64,000 bases of DNA. Source: Bactericera cockerelli (lineage: Eukaryota > Arthropoda > Insecta > Hemiptera > Triozidae). The stretch lies in assembly GCA_024516035.1 (NCBI GenBank), contig CM044959.1:35714738-35778737 (forward strand), in the 5' to 3' direction. A model generated the notes under the pieces. It had not been told where the DNA came from. It was given only the letters and a program-made list of their open reading frames with translations, and did not search any database. Every line of letters begins with the position of its first letter. Within the stretch, counting starts at the first letter, position 1. This document shows positions 24,258 to 34,660 of this stretch, piece by piece. The position numbers were made by a program, and so were the translations under genes.

Positions 24258-24545
24258 GCTTCTTCTTCTTTCACTTTTCCCAAACTACTTGGGTTCGGCA
24301 TTTGTCAACCTCATGGTTGAGGTTGGTTGGTTGTGGCACATTTTTTACGGCTGGATGCCCTTCCCAACTCCAACGATTCTATTTGATTGAACATCCTGAT
24401 TTGGACGGGGGTTTTACCCTGCATTCGCCAGGAATCGTGCACATTAACCTCACCCAGCCTGGGTAGGACCGGAAATGCCAGGGGATCGAACTCAAGATCT
24501 CTGGACTACGGGCAGTAGTCACAACCGTTGCGCCACGGAGGTTAT
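24258..24545 (-). mobile_element. SINE type 2, subfamily with LINE-like tail
   Basis: Minus-strand head with B box (GGGATCGAACTCAAGATCTC on +), central domain (TTAACCTCACCCAGCCTGGG), then TTTTTTACGGCTGGATGCCC and CTCATGGTTGAGGTTGGTTG, as in the 1061 copy. Confidence 0.8.
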
Positions 24546-25170
24546 CGAGCTACAGGGGTCATTTTCTATTTCTATTTGCCTACTTTGCCATGGTTCGCAT
24601 TGACTGAGAGTAGCGCAAATAAGCTTGTGAATATCAACACTCTACATGTCTACATTGAGTGTAGCCTAGACTGCCTAGAAAAGTAGAGTAACCCTCTATC
24701 TGACCTTCTTGGCTTCAGTATTTAGTTCCAAGTGCATTCAGGTTATCTGTTTTTCTGTTCCTTTTTTCCTGTCAATGAACCAACCGTCCTTGTAAGATTT
24801 TCTAGTATACGATACATATAGAATAGAAGAAGTTATTGCCCTACTGACCTTAGTACCTTGTTAGTTAAGGCAGAGTCCAAGTCCCCAGCATTGTGAAATC
24901 CAGTAAGGCTTGTTTCTCTTTTATGAATGTGTGATATGTACAAGTATGAAAACGTTAAAAAAAAACATGATAACTTTATCATCTACTCGTTGCAATCTCC
25001 TCTACATGTTTTACTAAGGTTTTGCCAAACATACACAGATTCTTTCGATTTCTATTTTTAATTGCAGACACCCTGTAGATAAAGCAACTTATTTGCAACT
25101 CTACAGGATACTGTAGATACACGGTGAAAAACCAACTGCGAAATTTAACATAGTATTGTGATTAATTAAA
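24546..25170. other. Unassigned intronic stretch
   Basis: AT-rich; nothing recognised. Confidence 0.4.
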
Positions 25171-25870
25171 CATACGGGGGACCCTTGCAAAGTTAGCATA
25201 CGCGATATTTTCGACTTTAGCATAAAGTGGTTAGCATAATTTATGCTAACGAAATTTGTCAAAAGTCGTGACGTCATAGTTGTGACGTCATTACTTTTAT
25301 GCCAACGGATGTATAAAGTTATGCTATTGTTCAATTCAATTCAATTCATTGATAGCATAATAACATGTTTAACTTGCATAGTCTATGCTCTGAATTTCAT
25401 TTGTTTAACATAACATTATACGTATCTTAGCATAAAGTAATTCGCCTATCATAAAGATTATGCATACTTGCTGTGTCATTTTCATACCAGTATACGAAGT
25501 AAGCATAGTGTTATGCTAACTGTTATGCGAAGTAGGCATACTGTTAAAAACCGCATGCTAACGTTGGCATAGTGTTATGCTAACTGTTATGCGAAGTAGG
25601 CATACTGTTAAAAACCGCATGCTAACGTTGGCATAGTGTTATGCTAACTATTATGCAAAGTAGGCATAACAATATGCGAACGTTGGTATGGTCACTATGC
25701 GACCCTTGGCATAGTGACTATGCTAACGTTGGCATAGTCACTATGCCAACGTTCGCATATTCAATATGCGAACGTTCTCATAGCAGTATGCAAAAGTATG
25801 CATACAGCTATACGTATGATACGTATAGCTGTATGCATACTTTTGCATACAGCTATACATATACCTATGT
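25171..25870. repeat. Array of GCATA/TATGC palindromes, left block
   Basis: Dense small palindromes: GGTTAGCATAATTTATGCTAAC, shown here only as its half sites TTAGCATAA and TTATGCTAA, then GGCATAGTGACTATGC, GCATATTCAATATGCGAACG and ATACGTATGATACGTATAGC. A unit of about 71 bp containing GCATAGTGTTATGCTAACTG and CGAAGTAGGCATACTG repeats at 25507-25660. Two TGACGTCA sites are at 25269 and 25283. Related blocks lie at 29040-30050 and 31240-31620. Confidence 0.75.
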
Positions 25871-26054
25871 ATTTGAATGTACAGAAATTTGCAGGATAGC
25901 CTCCGACTAAGTGCATAAATATTTTGCACTCGGACGGAAGTCATCTACATGCATATTCCTAGTCATACAAAGTCATAGGATATATGTATTGCCCTATGTG
26001 TGGAAAATGAAGAAGAATTCAATTCAAGTAAATATAATGTACAACACACTACAC

Positions 26055-26165
26055 TCTTTATTTACAGAAATTACACATCAACAATTTTTAAGTTTACAGA
26101 AATTACACATTAACAATTTTTAAATTTACAGAAATTACACATCAACAACTTTTTATTTGCAGATA
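26055..26165 (+). repeat. Triplicated TTTACAGAAATTACACAT motif, left copy
   Basis: Three units of about 38 bp (TTTACAGAAATTACACATCA, ACAATTTTTAAG). The inverse, TTAATGTGTAATTTCTGTAA, occurs at 28851-28870 beyond the 5' end of the nested gene, so the gene lies between inverted copies. Confidence 0.75.
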
Positions 26166-26461
26166 TTACACTATATAAACATTTAAGAAAAAATACAACT
26201 TATATGTTACATTATCGGGGAGCGGTAAAATGGGAATTGTCAAATGGTAATTACCATTTCTAGCACGTACAGGACATGAGTCCTGCTTACAATAATTATG
26301 AAAAAATAGTTTGGAACAATTTTTGACAGTCCTCGCAAATGAGCATAGTAAACAAATATATGTATGATTTTATTTGTGGTGAAGCACAAAGCCTTCACAA
26401 CTTTTGTGTGTAGCGCAGCATTACTAAGAGCCTCCTTTACTTTTCGAATTATTCTATTACA

Positions 26462-26660
26462 TTCATTTCTTTTTACTCTGGTAATGCCGCCACTGGTCGT
26501 TACTCATACAAGTAACTACTCATTTTTCCTCACGAAGTATGAGTGGACCCCGAACATCCAAGTACAGAGCAGAAAAATTCCTGCCCCGCTGGGAATCGAA
26601 CCCAGGTCACCATGCGTGCAATGCCTAGCGCGCTAACTCACTCTGCCACGGTGACTATTA
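26462..26660 (-). mobile_element. SINE type 5 copy
   Basis: CTCTGGTAATGCCGCCACTG, TCATTTTTCCTCACGAAGTA, then the head CTGGGAATCGAACCCAGGTC and CATGCGTGCAATGCCTAGCG in inverse orientation. The B box is intact. Confidence 0.85.
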
Positions 26661-26998
26661 GTAAACAAATATATAATAGTAAGCAAATTGAAATAGAATA
26701 AAACAACAAAAAATACGATAAAGGAGCTCAAAATTTGTACCTACAAGTAAACTAAACTAAAAAAAGTATATAAAAAAATTCTCTGTATAGGGGGCTGACA
26801 CATGTAGGGGAAGGTGGGGCAAAATGAAAAAGACAAAAAGAAAATGTTTTCAAATATTGGAGGAAGAGAGCAGAAAATAGAGCAAGTTTAACAGCTCAAA
26901 AAGAGGATTGTAAAACCGAGACTTTGATGGTCGGAAATTTAATTAAACGTAACCTCCTTTAGTCCCCGACATTCCCCTACTTTGAGCAGACAAATTAC

Positions 26999-27593
26999 CT
27001 ACCTAGATGCCCTGGCTGCTCTATTTGCTTTAGGCATTAATGCAAGGTCAGCTAAAAGTTTAGTATTCGGTGCATGAATCTTATCATACTTGGTGGATAT
27101 TTCGTAGAAACCTAGCTGGAGTGTAAGCCACAGATGTTGACTCTCTTCTGGGTAATTACAATGTGTTACAAAGAAAATCTTGAAACAAAGATCTACAGCT
27201 GCTACAATTGAATTTTGAGGTTGTAAAATGTCATCCACAACACAATAAACATTGGTTGGATTTTTAAAATCACCTACATACATTTTAGGTCTGTACATTT
27301 TAGTCAATTTTTCGATCCGACTCACCCTGCAGGTTTCAATGTTAGAAGGACTGGACACATGCATTATGAATCCCTCGCAAACTTCAGACCTTGATGGTTT
27401 CCAAGAGTGACACTTCACCTTTTTTGTGGCGGGAACTGATGTGAGGTAGGGCAGCAATAGCAGACACTGCGCAGTCCGAGACCCTCTCCTTCACGGCTTT
27501 TGCTAGGGTGATGATCTTGTCCCTGTGATGGAGAAGACCTTCAATCAAACACGTTGTTCTTCCAGGATGCAATATGTCAAAGTCCATGTTTAT
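26999..27593 (-). CDS. Nested uncharacterised gene, exon C with one frame break
   Basis: After a CTGTTCTAG acceptor the frame continues INMDFDILHPGRTTCLIEGL, LHHRDKIITLAKAVKERVSD. Near 27440-27460 the family-like reading moves to another frame: LLPYLTSVPATKKVKCHSWK, PSRSEVCEGFIMHVSS, later YVGDFKNPTNVYCVVDDILQ, AAVDLCFKIFFVTHCNYPEE and LGFYEISTKYDKIHAPNTK, with a stop at 26999-27001. The C-terminal AVDLCFKxFxVxxxxYPEExxxxW pattern matches the conserved end of the same uncharacterised family. A single lost base would explain the break. Whether it is an assembly error or inactivation cannot be told. The gene lies antisense within ABCD intron 1. Confidence 0.65.
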
Positions 27594-27624
27594 CTAGAAC
27601 AGAGAAGAACACACGAGATAAATA

Positions 27625-27800
27625 ATCAACTATCATTGATAGTCAAGAGAAAGAAAAAGAGATAAAGAATGAGAAAAGGAAGTGAGATCGAAATAAATAA
27701 AAAATGAATAGAAAATGAAAAATAAACGAAAGAAAGAGAGAAAGAAAGGAAGAGAGAGAGAGAGAGAGAAAAATAGAATTGAAAGTAAAATAAAGTGAGA
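27625..27800. repeat. Purine-rich intronic tract
   Basis: GAAA/GAGA-rich on + (for example AGAAAGAGAGAAAGAAAGGA), so pyrimidine-rich on the strand of the nested gene, between exons C and B. Open frames here are low-complexity artefacts. Confidence 0.7.
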
Positions 27801-27981
27801 AAAATAGTACTATACCACATAACAAGAAAATTACCGATTTTCTTAGTGTGGGTTGTTTAGGGCATGTTACTCGTATGTCAGTAAATAATAATTATCTATT
27901 CAGTATTCAAGTTAATATTAAGGACTTATTGTAAAAATGTAATTTCATATAATATCAAAAATCAAAAAAGAAATAACTTAC

Positions 27982-28184
27982 CAACACAGGTCCTCTTTCA
28001 GGATCCCGCAGAATACGATATGTGTTGAAGTACTGGATGATTGATTGAAATTTTTCATTGCCCGCCTGCAAACATTGGAGTCTGTCCCTTGATGTATCCT
28101 CCCAACGGAGTTTGATAGTCTCGAAGGAATCACTTGGAGTAGCAGTCTCCAACCATTGCAGATAGTTTTGAACTACGGTGTTTT
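27982..28184 (-). CDS. Nested uncharacterised gene, exon B
   Basis: A 203-bp exon between TTTTCAG (+ coordinates just above 28184) and GTAAGT. Joined to exon A it reads V-ENTVVQNYLQWLETATPSD, SFETIKLRWEDTSRDRLQCL, QAGNEKFQSIIQYFNTYRIL and RDPERGPVL, ending on a codon boundary. The layout (short helical segment, a W-x(n)-T-x-x-x-R motif, then a hydrophobic YRIL...GPVL strand leading to a DFDILHP-like strand in exon C) is like an uncharacterised animal protein family. From memory, that family has a conserved VDICFK motif near its C-terminus. No function is known to me. Confidence 0.7.
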
Positions 28185-28285
28185 CTGAAAACAAAACAAC
28201 ACATGTTATAAAAAAAGTCACGTAGCCCCACATCTGAGCTACAAAATTATTTTATTTATACCTTTTTTTTAAGATATTTGTACTA

Positions 28286-28415
28286 ATCACTATTTTGATC
28301 ACAACTACCCAAACTCGCTTTACCAAATATATGCTTAACCTGGTACTCGAACCACCGACCTCCAGGTTACAAGTCCGTCGCCTTATTGATCAGGCTACTG
28401 AGGTCTGTCATAAGT
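28286..28415 (-). mobile_element. SINE type 3 copy inside the nested gene's intron
   Basis: TTGATCACAACTACCCAAAC, CGAACCACCGACCTCCAGGT and AAGTCCGTCGCCTTATTGAT read as an inverted tRNA-like head. It lies between exons A and B of the nested gene. Confidence 0.8.
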
Positions 28416-28445
28416 TATCTATTTGTAGTTTAAGTATATACATAC

Positions 28446-28758
28446 CTACGATATTGAATGTGTCTGTTGCAATGCTCTTGTTCAACTCCGAGTCCTCCTG
28501 CTCTTGGTTTTCCCGGTTCTGACTTGGCCTTCGCTTCTTGAACTCGATGACACCTTCCTTCTTTCCTTTATTTCTGAGAGTTCGCCAGATTTCATACAGC
28601 AAGCCGGACGTGGAGCTTCGGTAAGACTTATCTTTCTTTGAAGAAAATGCTTCAGGCAGATCATTGTCGCTGTCATTGAAACGGTACAATTTGAACCAGA
28701 TCGTGGAGGTTTCTTGTTCAAAAGGAAACTGTTCTATGATTAGGTCCCGTATTCTCAT
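28446..28758 (-). CDS. Nested uncharacterised gene, exon A (5'-most seen)
   Basis: The minus strand reads MRIRDLIIEQFPFEQETST from an ATG at 28758, then WFKLYRFNDSDNDLPEAF, SSTSGLLYEIWRTLRNKGKK and a basic stretch EFKKRRPSQNRENQEQED, ending TFNIV at a GTAG|GTATGT donor. An in-frame ATG also lies at 28800, and an acceptor-like CTTAG stands between, so the start is uncertain. No signal peptide or membrane segment is seen. The lysine/arginine-rich patch could bind nucleic acid or be nuclear. I do not recognise a named domain. The phase agrees with exon B, which supports a real spliced gene. Confidence 0.65.
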
Positions 28759-28837
28759 GAAGTCTAAATATTTTAGGTAACTAAGATACTTTGTGAACAA
28801 TAAGAAACTGGGTACATTTTTTTAGAATAGGTAGGTA

Positions 28838-28875
28838 AAATTTAAATTAATGTGTAATTTCTGTAAACTCAAGCA
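28838..28875 (-). repeat. Inverted single copy of TTTACAGAAATTACACAT motif, right
   Basis: AATTAATGTGTAATTTCTGT followed by AAACTC is the reverse complement of the triplicated motif at 26055-26165. Confidence 0.7.
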
Positions 28876-29039
28876 AGGTTTTAATTTTATCATTAGGCTA
28901 TTTCATTTTACACTTTTTAGTAGACTGTCCCTCTCTTTCACCTAGATCATCTCCCAAAAATTCGCTCACTGACATTACGAACGTATTTAATACAACCTTG
29001 CCTTGTCACACTTAAAAAGAAATGATCGAACCGAACACA

Positions 29040-30055
29040 ACTATCTTTATTGGAAACATTAAACCTTAGCATGAAACCATACAAACCGCCCTATTTCTAT
29101 GCTAAAAATTATGCAGACTTTACATAAGTCTATACAAAGAATGTCAATCATGTTAAATTAGCATGAATCTATAGCTCTTATTTTTATGTTTGTATAGTTT
29201 TATACGAACAGCCCTCATTGGCATGAAATGCGTGCGTAAAGTAGCATACAATTACTTTATATGCGAAACACGTATGGTTTATGCTTGTAGTTTAGCATAG
29301 CATTTATGCTAAGACTGTGAGATATACGAATTTGGCTTGAAGTTATGTCTTCAATTTTCCTGTATGTATAACTCTATGCAAACATTTTGGGTTGGCATAA
29401 AAAGTATGCGGAAATAAGTATAAAGTGCCTTTTTGTACGAAAAATGCATGGTTTATGCGACCGAGATTATGTTAAGCACGAGCGATGTACCAATTTGGCT
29501 TGAAGTTATGTCTTCAAATTTCCTGTATGTATAACTTTATGCAAATATTTTGCGTTGACATAAAAAGTATGCGGAAATAAGTATAAAGTGCCTTTTTGTA
29601 CGAAAAATGCATGGTTCATGCCACCAAGGTTATGTTAAGCATGAGCCATGTACCAATTTGGCTTGAAGTTATGTCTTCAAATTTCCTGTATGTATAACTT
29701 AATGCAAACATTTTGCGTTGACATAAAAAGTATGCGGAAATAAGTATAAAGTGCCTTTTTGTACGAAAAATGCATGGTTTATGCGACCGAGATTATGTTA
29801 AGCACGAGCGATGTACCAATTTAGCTTGAAGTTATGTCTTCAAATTTCCTGTATGTATAACTTTATGCAAATATTTTGCGTTGACATAAAAAGTATGCGG
29901 AAATAAGTATAAAGTGCCTTTTTGTACGAAAAATGCATGGTTCATGCGACCGAGATTATGTTAAGCACGAGCGATGTACCAATTTAGCATTAAATTATGT
30001 GTTCAAATATTTCATTTGTATAACGTTATGTGTGTGCATCGATACTGTTATGTTC
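29040..30055 (+). repeat. Tandem repeat of about 163 bp within a TATGC-rich block
   Basis: About five units: GATGTACCAATTTGGCTTGA, AGTTATGTCTTCAAATTTCC, AAAGTATGCGGAAATAAG, TTTGTACGAAAAATGCATGG. Anchors lie near 29328, 29486, 29650, 29813 and 29975. The leading part (29050-29330) is rich in GCATGAA/ATGCTAA words like those at 25.2 and 31.3 kb. Confidence 0.85.
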
Positions 30056-30062
30056 AGGATCG

Positions 30063-30063
<1 letters not shown>

Positions 30064-30122
<59 letters not shown>

Positions 30123-30576
30123 TACACACACACAGTACACACACATACAGACACACACACAGTACACACAAACACACACCACACATACATACACACACAG
30201 TACACACAAACAAAGACACACACACACACAGTACACACATACACACACACACACACACACACAGTACACACACACATACATACACACACTCACAGTACAC
30301 ACACACACACACAGTACACACACACACACATACATACACACACTCAAAGTACACATACACACATACATACACAATTACACACACATACACACATACATAC
30401 ATACACACACACACTCACAGTACACATACACACAGTACACACATACACATACATACACACACTCACAGTACACACACACATACATACACACACACAGTAC
30501 ACACAAACAAACACACACACACAGTACACACACACAGTACACACAAACACACACACACACATACATACACAGTACA
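30064..30576 (+). repeat. Interrupted (CA)n microsatellite, about 510 bp
   Basis: (CA)n with recurrent CACAGTACACAC and CATACATACACA interruptions. All long open frames on both strands here (Thr-His and Cys-Val repeats) are artefacts. Confidence 0.95.
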
Positions 30577-30879
30577 AATGAAAAATATTTGGGCAAAAAA
30601 GTGGTTTTTTGTGAAATTGGTATGAAAAGTTAAAAGTTTAACAATTGTCTTTAGTAATTCAGGTAATTGTGATAACAATTTACTCTCGAACATTTTGCTC
30701 TCAGATCATTCATTTTTGCTGCACAACTCCCGTAAGTTCAGTTGATCATTTTTCCCCATCTCAGGTGGCCACTAATAATTTGTAGGTATATAGGTGCTCA
30801 TATAGGTGCTCACTACAGCATTGTAGGATATTTTCCAGTAAATCCAAATCTAATTATAATCCATCTTTTCTGTAATTGC

Positions 30880-31055
30880 TAAGGACAGGTCGCTATGGAC
30901 AATACCTCCATAGATAGATTGTCGTTACGAAGCTGAATGGGTCCCGAAAACATCCAAACCCATGTTGACAAATTATTGCCTCCGCCGGGATTCGAGCCCG
31001 GGTCTAACGAGTGCAAAGACCACTGAGCCATGTGCTGTGGGAGCTGGTCCCGTCG
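30880..31055 (-). mobile_element. SINE type 6, tRNA-headed
   Basis: TGCCTCCGCCGGGATTCGAG, then CCCGGGTCTAACGAGTGCAA, give an inverted tRNA-like head with B box. The body has GATTGTCGTTACGAAGCTGA. A second partial head (CCGTCAGGGTTCGAACCCGG) follows at 31197. Confidence 0.75.
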
Positions 31056-31239
31056 TATATTAACATCAGGTATATGAATTGTACACACAATACTTACTCC
31101 ACACAGGTGTTCCGAAGTTCAGTTCAAATGTTCCAAATGTCATTAAAAAAGTAACTTAAACAGTAACCAAACCATCACGGTTGCAAATTATTGCCCCCGT
31201 CAGGGTTCGAACCCGGGTACTCATTCATGCGGGAACTGG

Positions 31240-31620
31240 GCTAGTTTAGCATATAATTTATGCTAAAGTTTATGCTAAAGTATTTATGCTACCCTAAGAA
31301 AACAGTTATTTTATGTTAAGATTTTGTTAGCATGAAATTATACGAACTTCACTATACATGTTCCGCATAAAAAGCTTCTCTTAGCATACATGTGGCACTG
31401 TTAGCATACATGAGATGACGTCATTAAAACCTGTTGTATAAAATTAAGCTAATTTTAGTATATAAAACTTTTATGCTAAAGCCATTTTTATACGAACGGC
31501 TCTTTTTGTGTAAATTATGCTAAAATTATGTATAAACGCGAAAAAATTGATTTTTTTTAGCATAAAATATGCTAAATTACTATAGTTTTTATGCGAATGG
31601 TTTTTATACAAACTTTTTAA
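31240..31620. repeat. GCATA/TATGC palindrome array, right block
   Basis: TTAGCATATAATTTATGCTAA, given here as TTAGCATA and TATGCTAA halves, then TTAGCATAAAATATGCTAAA, TTTTATGCGAATGG, and a TGACGTCA at 31416. The word usage is the same as in the left block at 25171-25870. Confidence 0.7.
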
Positions 31621-32153
31621 AAAATCCTTTTTCAGCGTGATAGCTATCTTCCCCTAGAAGTATCATCATAGTGGTGTTTACTGGTTATGTATTTGGTTTG
31701 CAGTATGATGATAAGTACACATCACATATTATACCTACTAGGTCTATCTCCTATCTATTATTGTAATTTTAAAGAGGTGCTCAGCATATTTTCTTTATCT
31801 ATTTTCATCATCTGCGATCTTCACCTTATAATAATGATTATTCTTATTATTCTTTTCTTATTATTTTTCATCTTTTCTACATCATTTTTTTAATTCCTAT
31901 CCTATACAGCTTTTCTTATTCCCTTCCATTTCTACTAATTGCTGACTAGTTAGCAAAAAATGGTTGTGTGGAAGAGCTAAATTTGAGAATCCTTTAAAGC
32001 CAAAAAATGATAATAATAATAATCATATAATGATAGAGGATATGCAATTACAAAAGATGCATGTCTGTCTATCTTGATCTAGGGATCCAGCATCCGTAGC
32101 TCCAGTCAGTGCATATCACTACTATTAGGCTGGAACTAACAGCATGAAAACTA

Positions 32154-32187
<34 letters not shown>

Positions 32188-32289
32188 CTTTTTCTTTGTG
32201 TTATTATGTCACAATTTCAGTAGGTAGTGCAGAATCATAGGACCTTACCACTTTAATTTACAATATCTTTTATTATTATTATTTTTTTT
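31621..32289. other. AT-rich intronic stretch with an (ATA)n run
   Basis: An (AAT)n run is at 32157-32186 next to a possible degenerate SINE (GATCTAGGGATCCAGCATCC). Nothing coding. Confidence 0.5.
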
Positions 32290-32467
32290 TTTTGCCTATG
32301 ATTCTGCCACTGGTCGCTGCTTCACATCAAAGCAGCTTCTCATTTTTCCTCACGAGATATGAGTGCACCTCGAACCCCGAATCCAAATTTTTGTCGGCGG
32401 AGAGTTTCGAACCCGGGACCTTCCGCATGGCAAGCGAGTGCTTAACCACTGAGCTATTCGTGCGCTC
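32290..32467 (-). mobile_element. SINE type 5 copy
   Basis: GCCACTGGTCGCTGCTTCAC, CTCATTTTTCCTCACGAGAT, head GAGTTTCGAACCCGGGACCT and AAGCGAGTGCTTAACCACTG. Confidence 0.8.
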
Positions 32468-32599
32468 TTTACTGCCGGTGTAGGACTAAAGAGTCCCTTT
32501 TTGCTAGCAGTTTAAACTTTTACGGGGACCAAGTGCTATGTTCCAGCAAGTTCCATATTATAATAAGAATCAATAATATCTTAAAATAAGAACATCACA

Positions 32600-32712
32600 A
32601 CCTCTATGTTCAACGGAAAATCCATGACCCGTTGAAGATTCGAACTCACGATTCCGCACGCAAGTCTCGTAGCCCAGTGCCTTAAACCACTCGACTACCA
32701 TTGCATGCATAT
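32600..32712 (-). mobile_element. tRNA-headed SINE remnant
   Basis: GAAGATTCGAACTCACGATT, then CCAGTGCCTTAAACCACTCG and CATTGCATGC, form an inverted tRNA-like head with B box. Confidence 0.6.
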
Positions 32713-33365
32713 CATTACTTACCACATAGTATTTAACTATACTTACCATCTAAATATCGGATACCATCAGAAAACAGAACTACATGAACATAACATAAAC
32801 TGCTGGATTCATGTTTAGGACTGTCACGAACTATCGTGGGAATTCGCTATCGAATGACCTTGCCGCCGAAACCACTCACTGATCGCCAATCATTGCATAG
32901 ACGTAATGTTTGCAGTTTGCACTCTGGGCTATCATTTCGGTCCGCTGCGTTCTGCTCAATTGCATTTCCAGTGACTGAGTTGTTTAACCAATTCCAATTT
33001 TGCATACATGACTACATTCGGGCGAATCAAATGGATTTTTGCAATGTTGCAATATTTCCATCGCTAATTCACCATTATCACTGTTAATTGGCCGCGTTGC
33101 ATTCGTGCACCTAATGCTCCCTACGTGAGCATCTCATGTTTGTGTTCGTAAGAGACATTTTAGGGTTAATTGATAGGTACATGAATAATGAATTACAGGT
33201 TCATGTAATACATCAAATTCACTGACAAAATAATTAGTGTGCTTCAAGGCTTATACCTACGCAAATATTATGATAACACTGATTGCTAATTTTCCGCCTT
33301 AATTATTAAGCCTGTCTGAAAACGCAAGGTTAAAAGTGAATAAGTTTTGCCCACTGGGTTAAACC
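32713..33365. other. Unassigned intronic stretch
   Basis: Nothing recognised. Confidence 0.4.
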
Positions 33366-33839
33366 CTAGTCCTCAAGGGCGTAGGCAGCGTGGAGCAGGT
33401 AGGAGCAGGTGCTCCTACCTAAAAATGCTTAATGAGTATGTAATTTGTGAAGGGGCTCCAAAAGATATTGAAAAAAAACCCATTAAAATATAAGGAAAGT
33501 AAAAAACTGCAGTGTCGCTCCTTGTGATGGTTATATTGTTATTCTGTACCTATACATATAGTCGTAATATTCCATACAACCAATGGCATAAAACTGGCCA
33601 AGTTAGAGGATAGTTTGCAGTTAAAAACATACAAAATGAGGAACTCAGAAAACGGGTTTTAATAAAATACATAATTTAGTACCAAGATATCACTGCATTC
33701 ATTGGCGAAACCTTTTTGGATAGGAGTTCTGGAACTTGGCCCTTTTTTCAACGGTAGTTTTTTGTGGGATATCATTAGTTTTTGTAAATGGTTCGTTTCA
33801 CAGCACGTTTCATTACTTTTTATTAATTTTTTTAGTATT

Positions 33840-34660
33840 CTTCACTTTATTATGCTCCCTAAAACGACACCGTTTAACAGCAGAAATAGTGCAAAAGTGC
33901 CGGTTTTCAGATTTTTCCCTGTATTTTTACAGTAAACCCTAGCACCATGCAAAATGTCAGCTTTGTAGGTAGTAGGGAAGTACCTTATAGTTTATCTTAA
34001 TATATAAATGTCAAAGTCACTGACTGACCACTCACTGACTGATCATCGCTCTACAGCCCAAACCGTAAGTCCTAGAAAGCTGAAATTTGGTAGGTAGCTT
34101 TGTCTTCCCACTACAACACCTGCCATTGGCGAAAAAGGATTTTTTGCTTTCACGGCCATGCCTCGGCCCGCAAAGCGGGCGACAGCCCGCTAGTATACCA
34201 TAATCGAGTATATTTCCTCCCTAAAATAACTCCGTTTAACAGCATGATAAGTGCGAAAGTTCAGTTTTCAGATTTTTCCTTGTACTTTTACAATGAACCC
34301 TAGCACCATACAAAATTTCATCTATTTAGGGAAGTGCCTCATAATTTTATGCATAGTCGAGTATACTTTCTCCCTAAAATAACACAGTTTAACAGCAGAA
34401 ATAGTGCGAAAGTGCCGGTTTTCAGATTTTTCCCTGTACTTTTACAATAAACCCTACCATCATGCAAAATTTCAGCTTTTTAGGTAGTAGGGAAGTGCCT
34501 CATAATTTATATACTAATATAGTATACCTTCTCCCTTAAACGACACCGTTTAACAGTTTTCAGAACTTTTTTAGATTTTTCCCTATACTTTTACAATAAA
34601 CCCTACCATCATGCAAAATTTCAGCTTTCTAGGTAGTCGGGAAGTGCCTCATAATTTTGA
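33840..34660 (+). repeat. Tandem array inside the hAT-like element
   Basis: Four diverged units: CTCCCTAAAACGACACCGTT, AACAGCAGAAATAGTGC, GTTTTCAGATTTTTCCCTGT, TTTTACAATAAACCCTA, CATGCAAAATTTCAGCTTT, GGGAAGTGCCTCATAATTTT. A Helitron splits the first and second units. Confidence 0.85.
33995..34193 (+). mobile_element. Non-autonomous Helitron, second copy
   Basis: TCTTAATATATAAATGTCAA to GCCCGCTAG, inserted between A and T of the array unit (host reads TTTA|TACCATAATCGAG, like TTTTATGCATAGTCGAG downstream). It is about 40 bp shorter than the 22538 copy. Confidence 0.85.

Noticed and set aside
29933..30693. Open frames up to 230 codons on both strands
   Set aside because: They are translations of the interrupted (CA)n repeat (Thr-His, Cys-Val), open in several frames at once.
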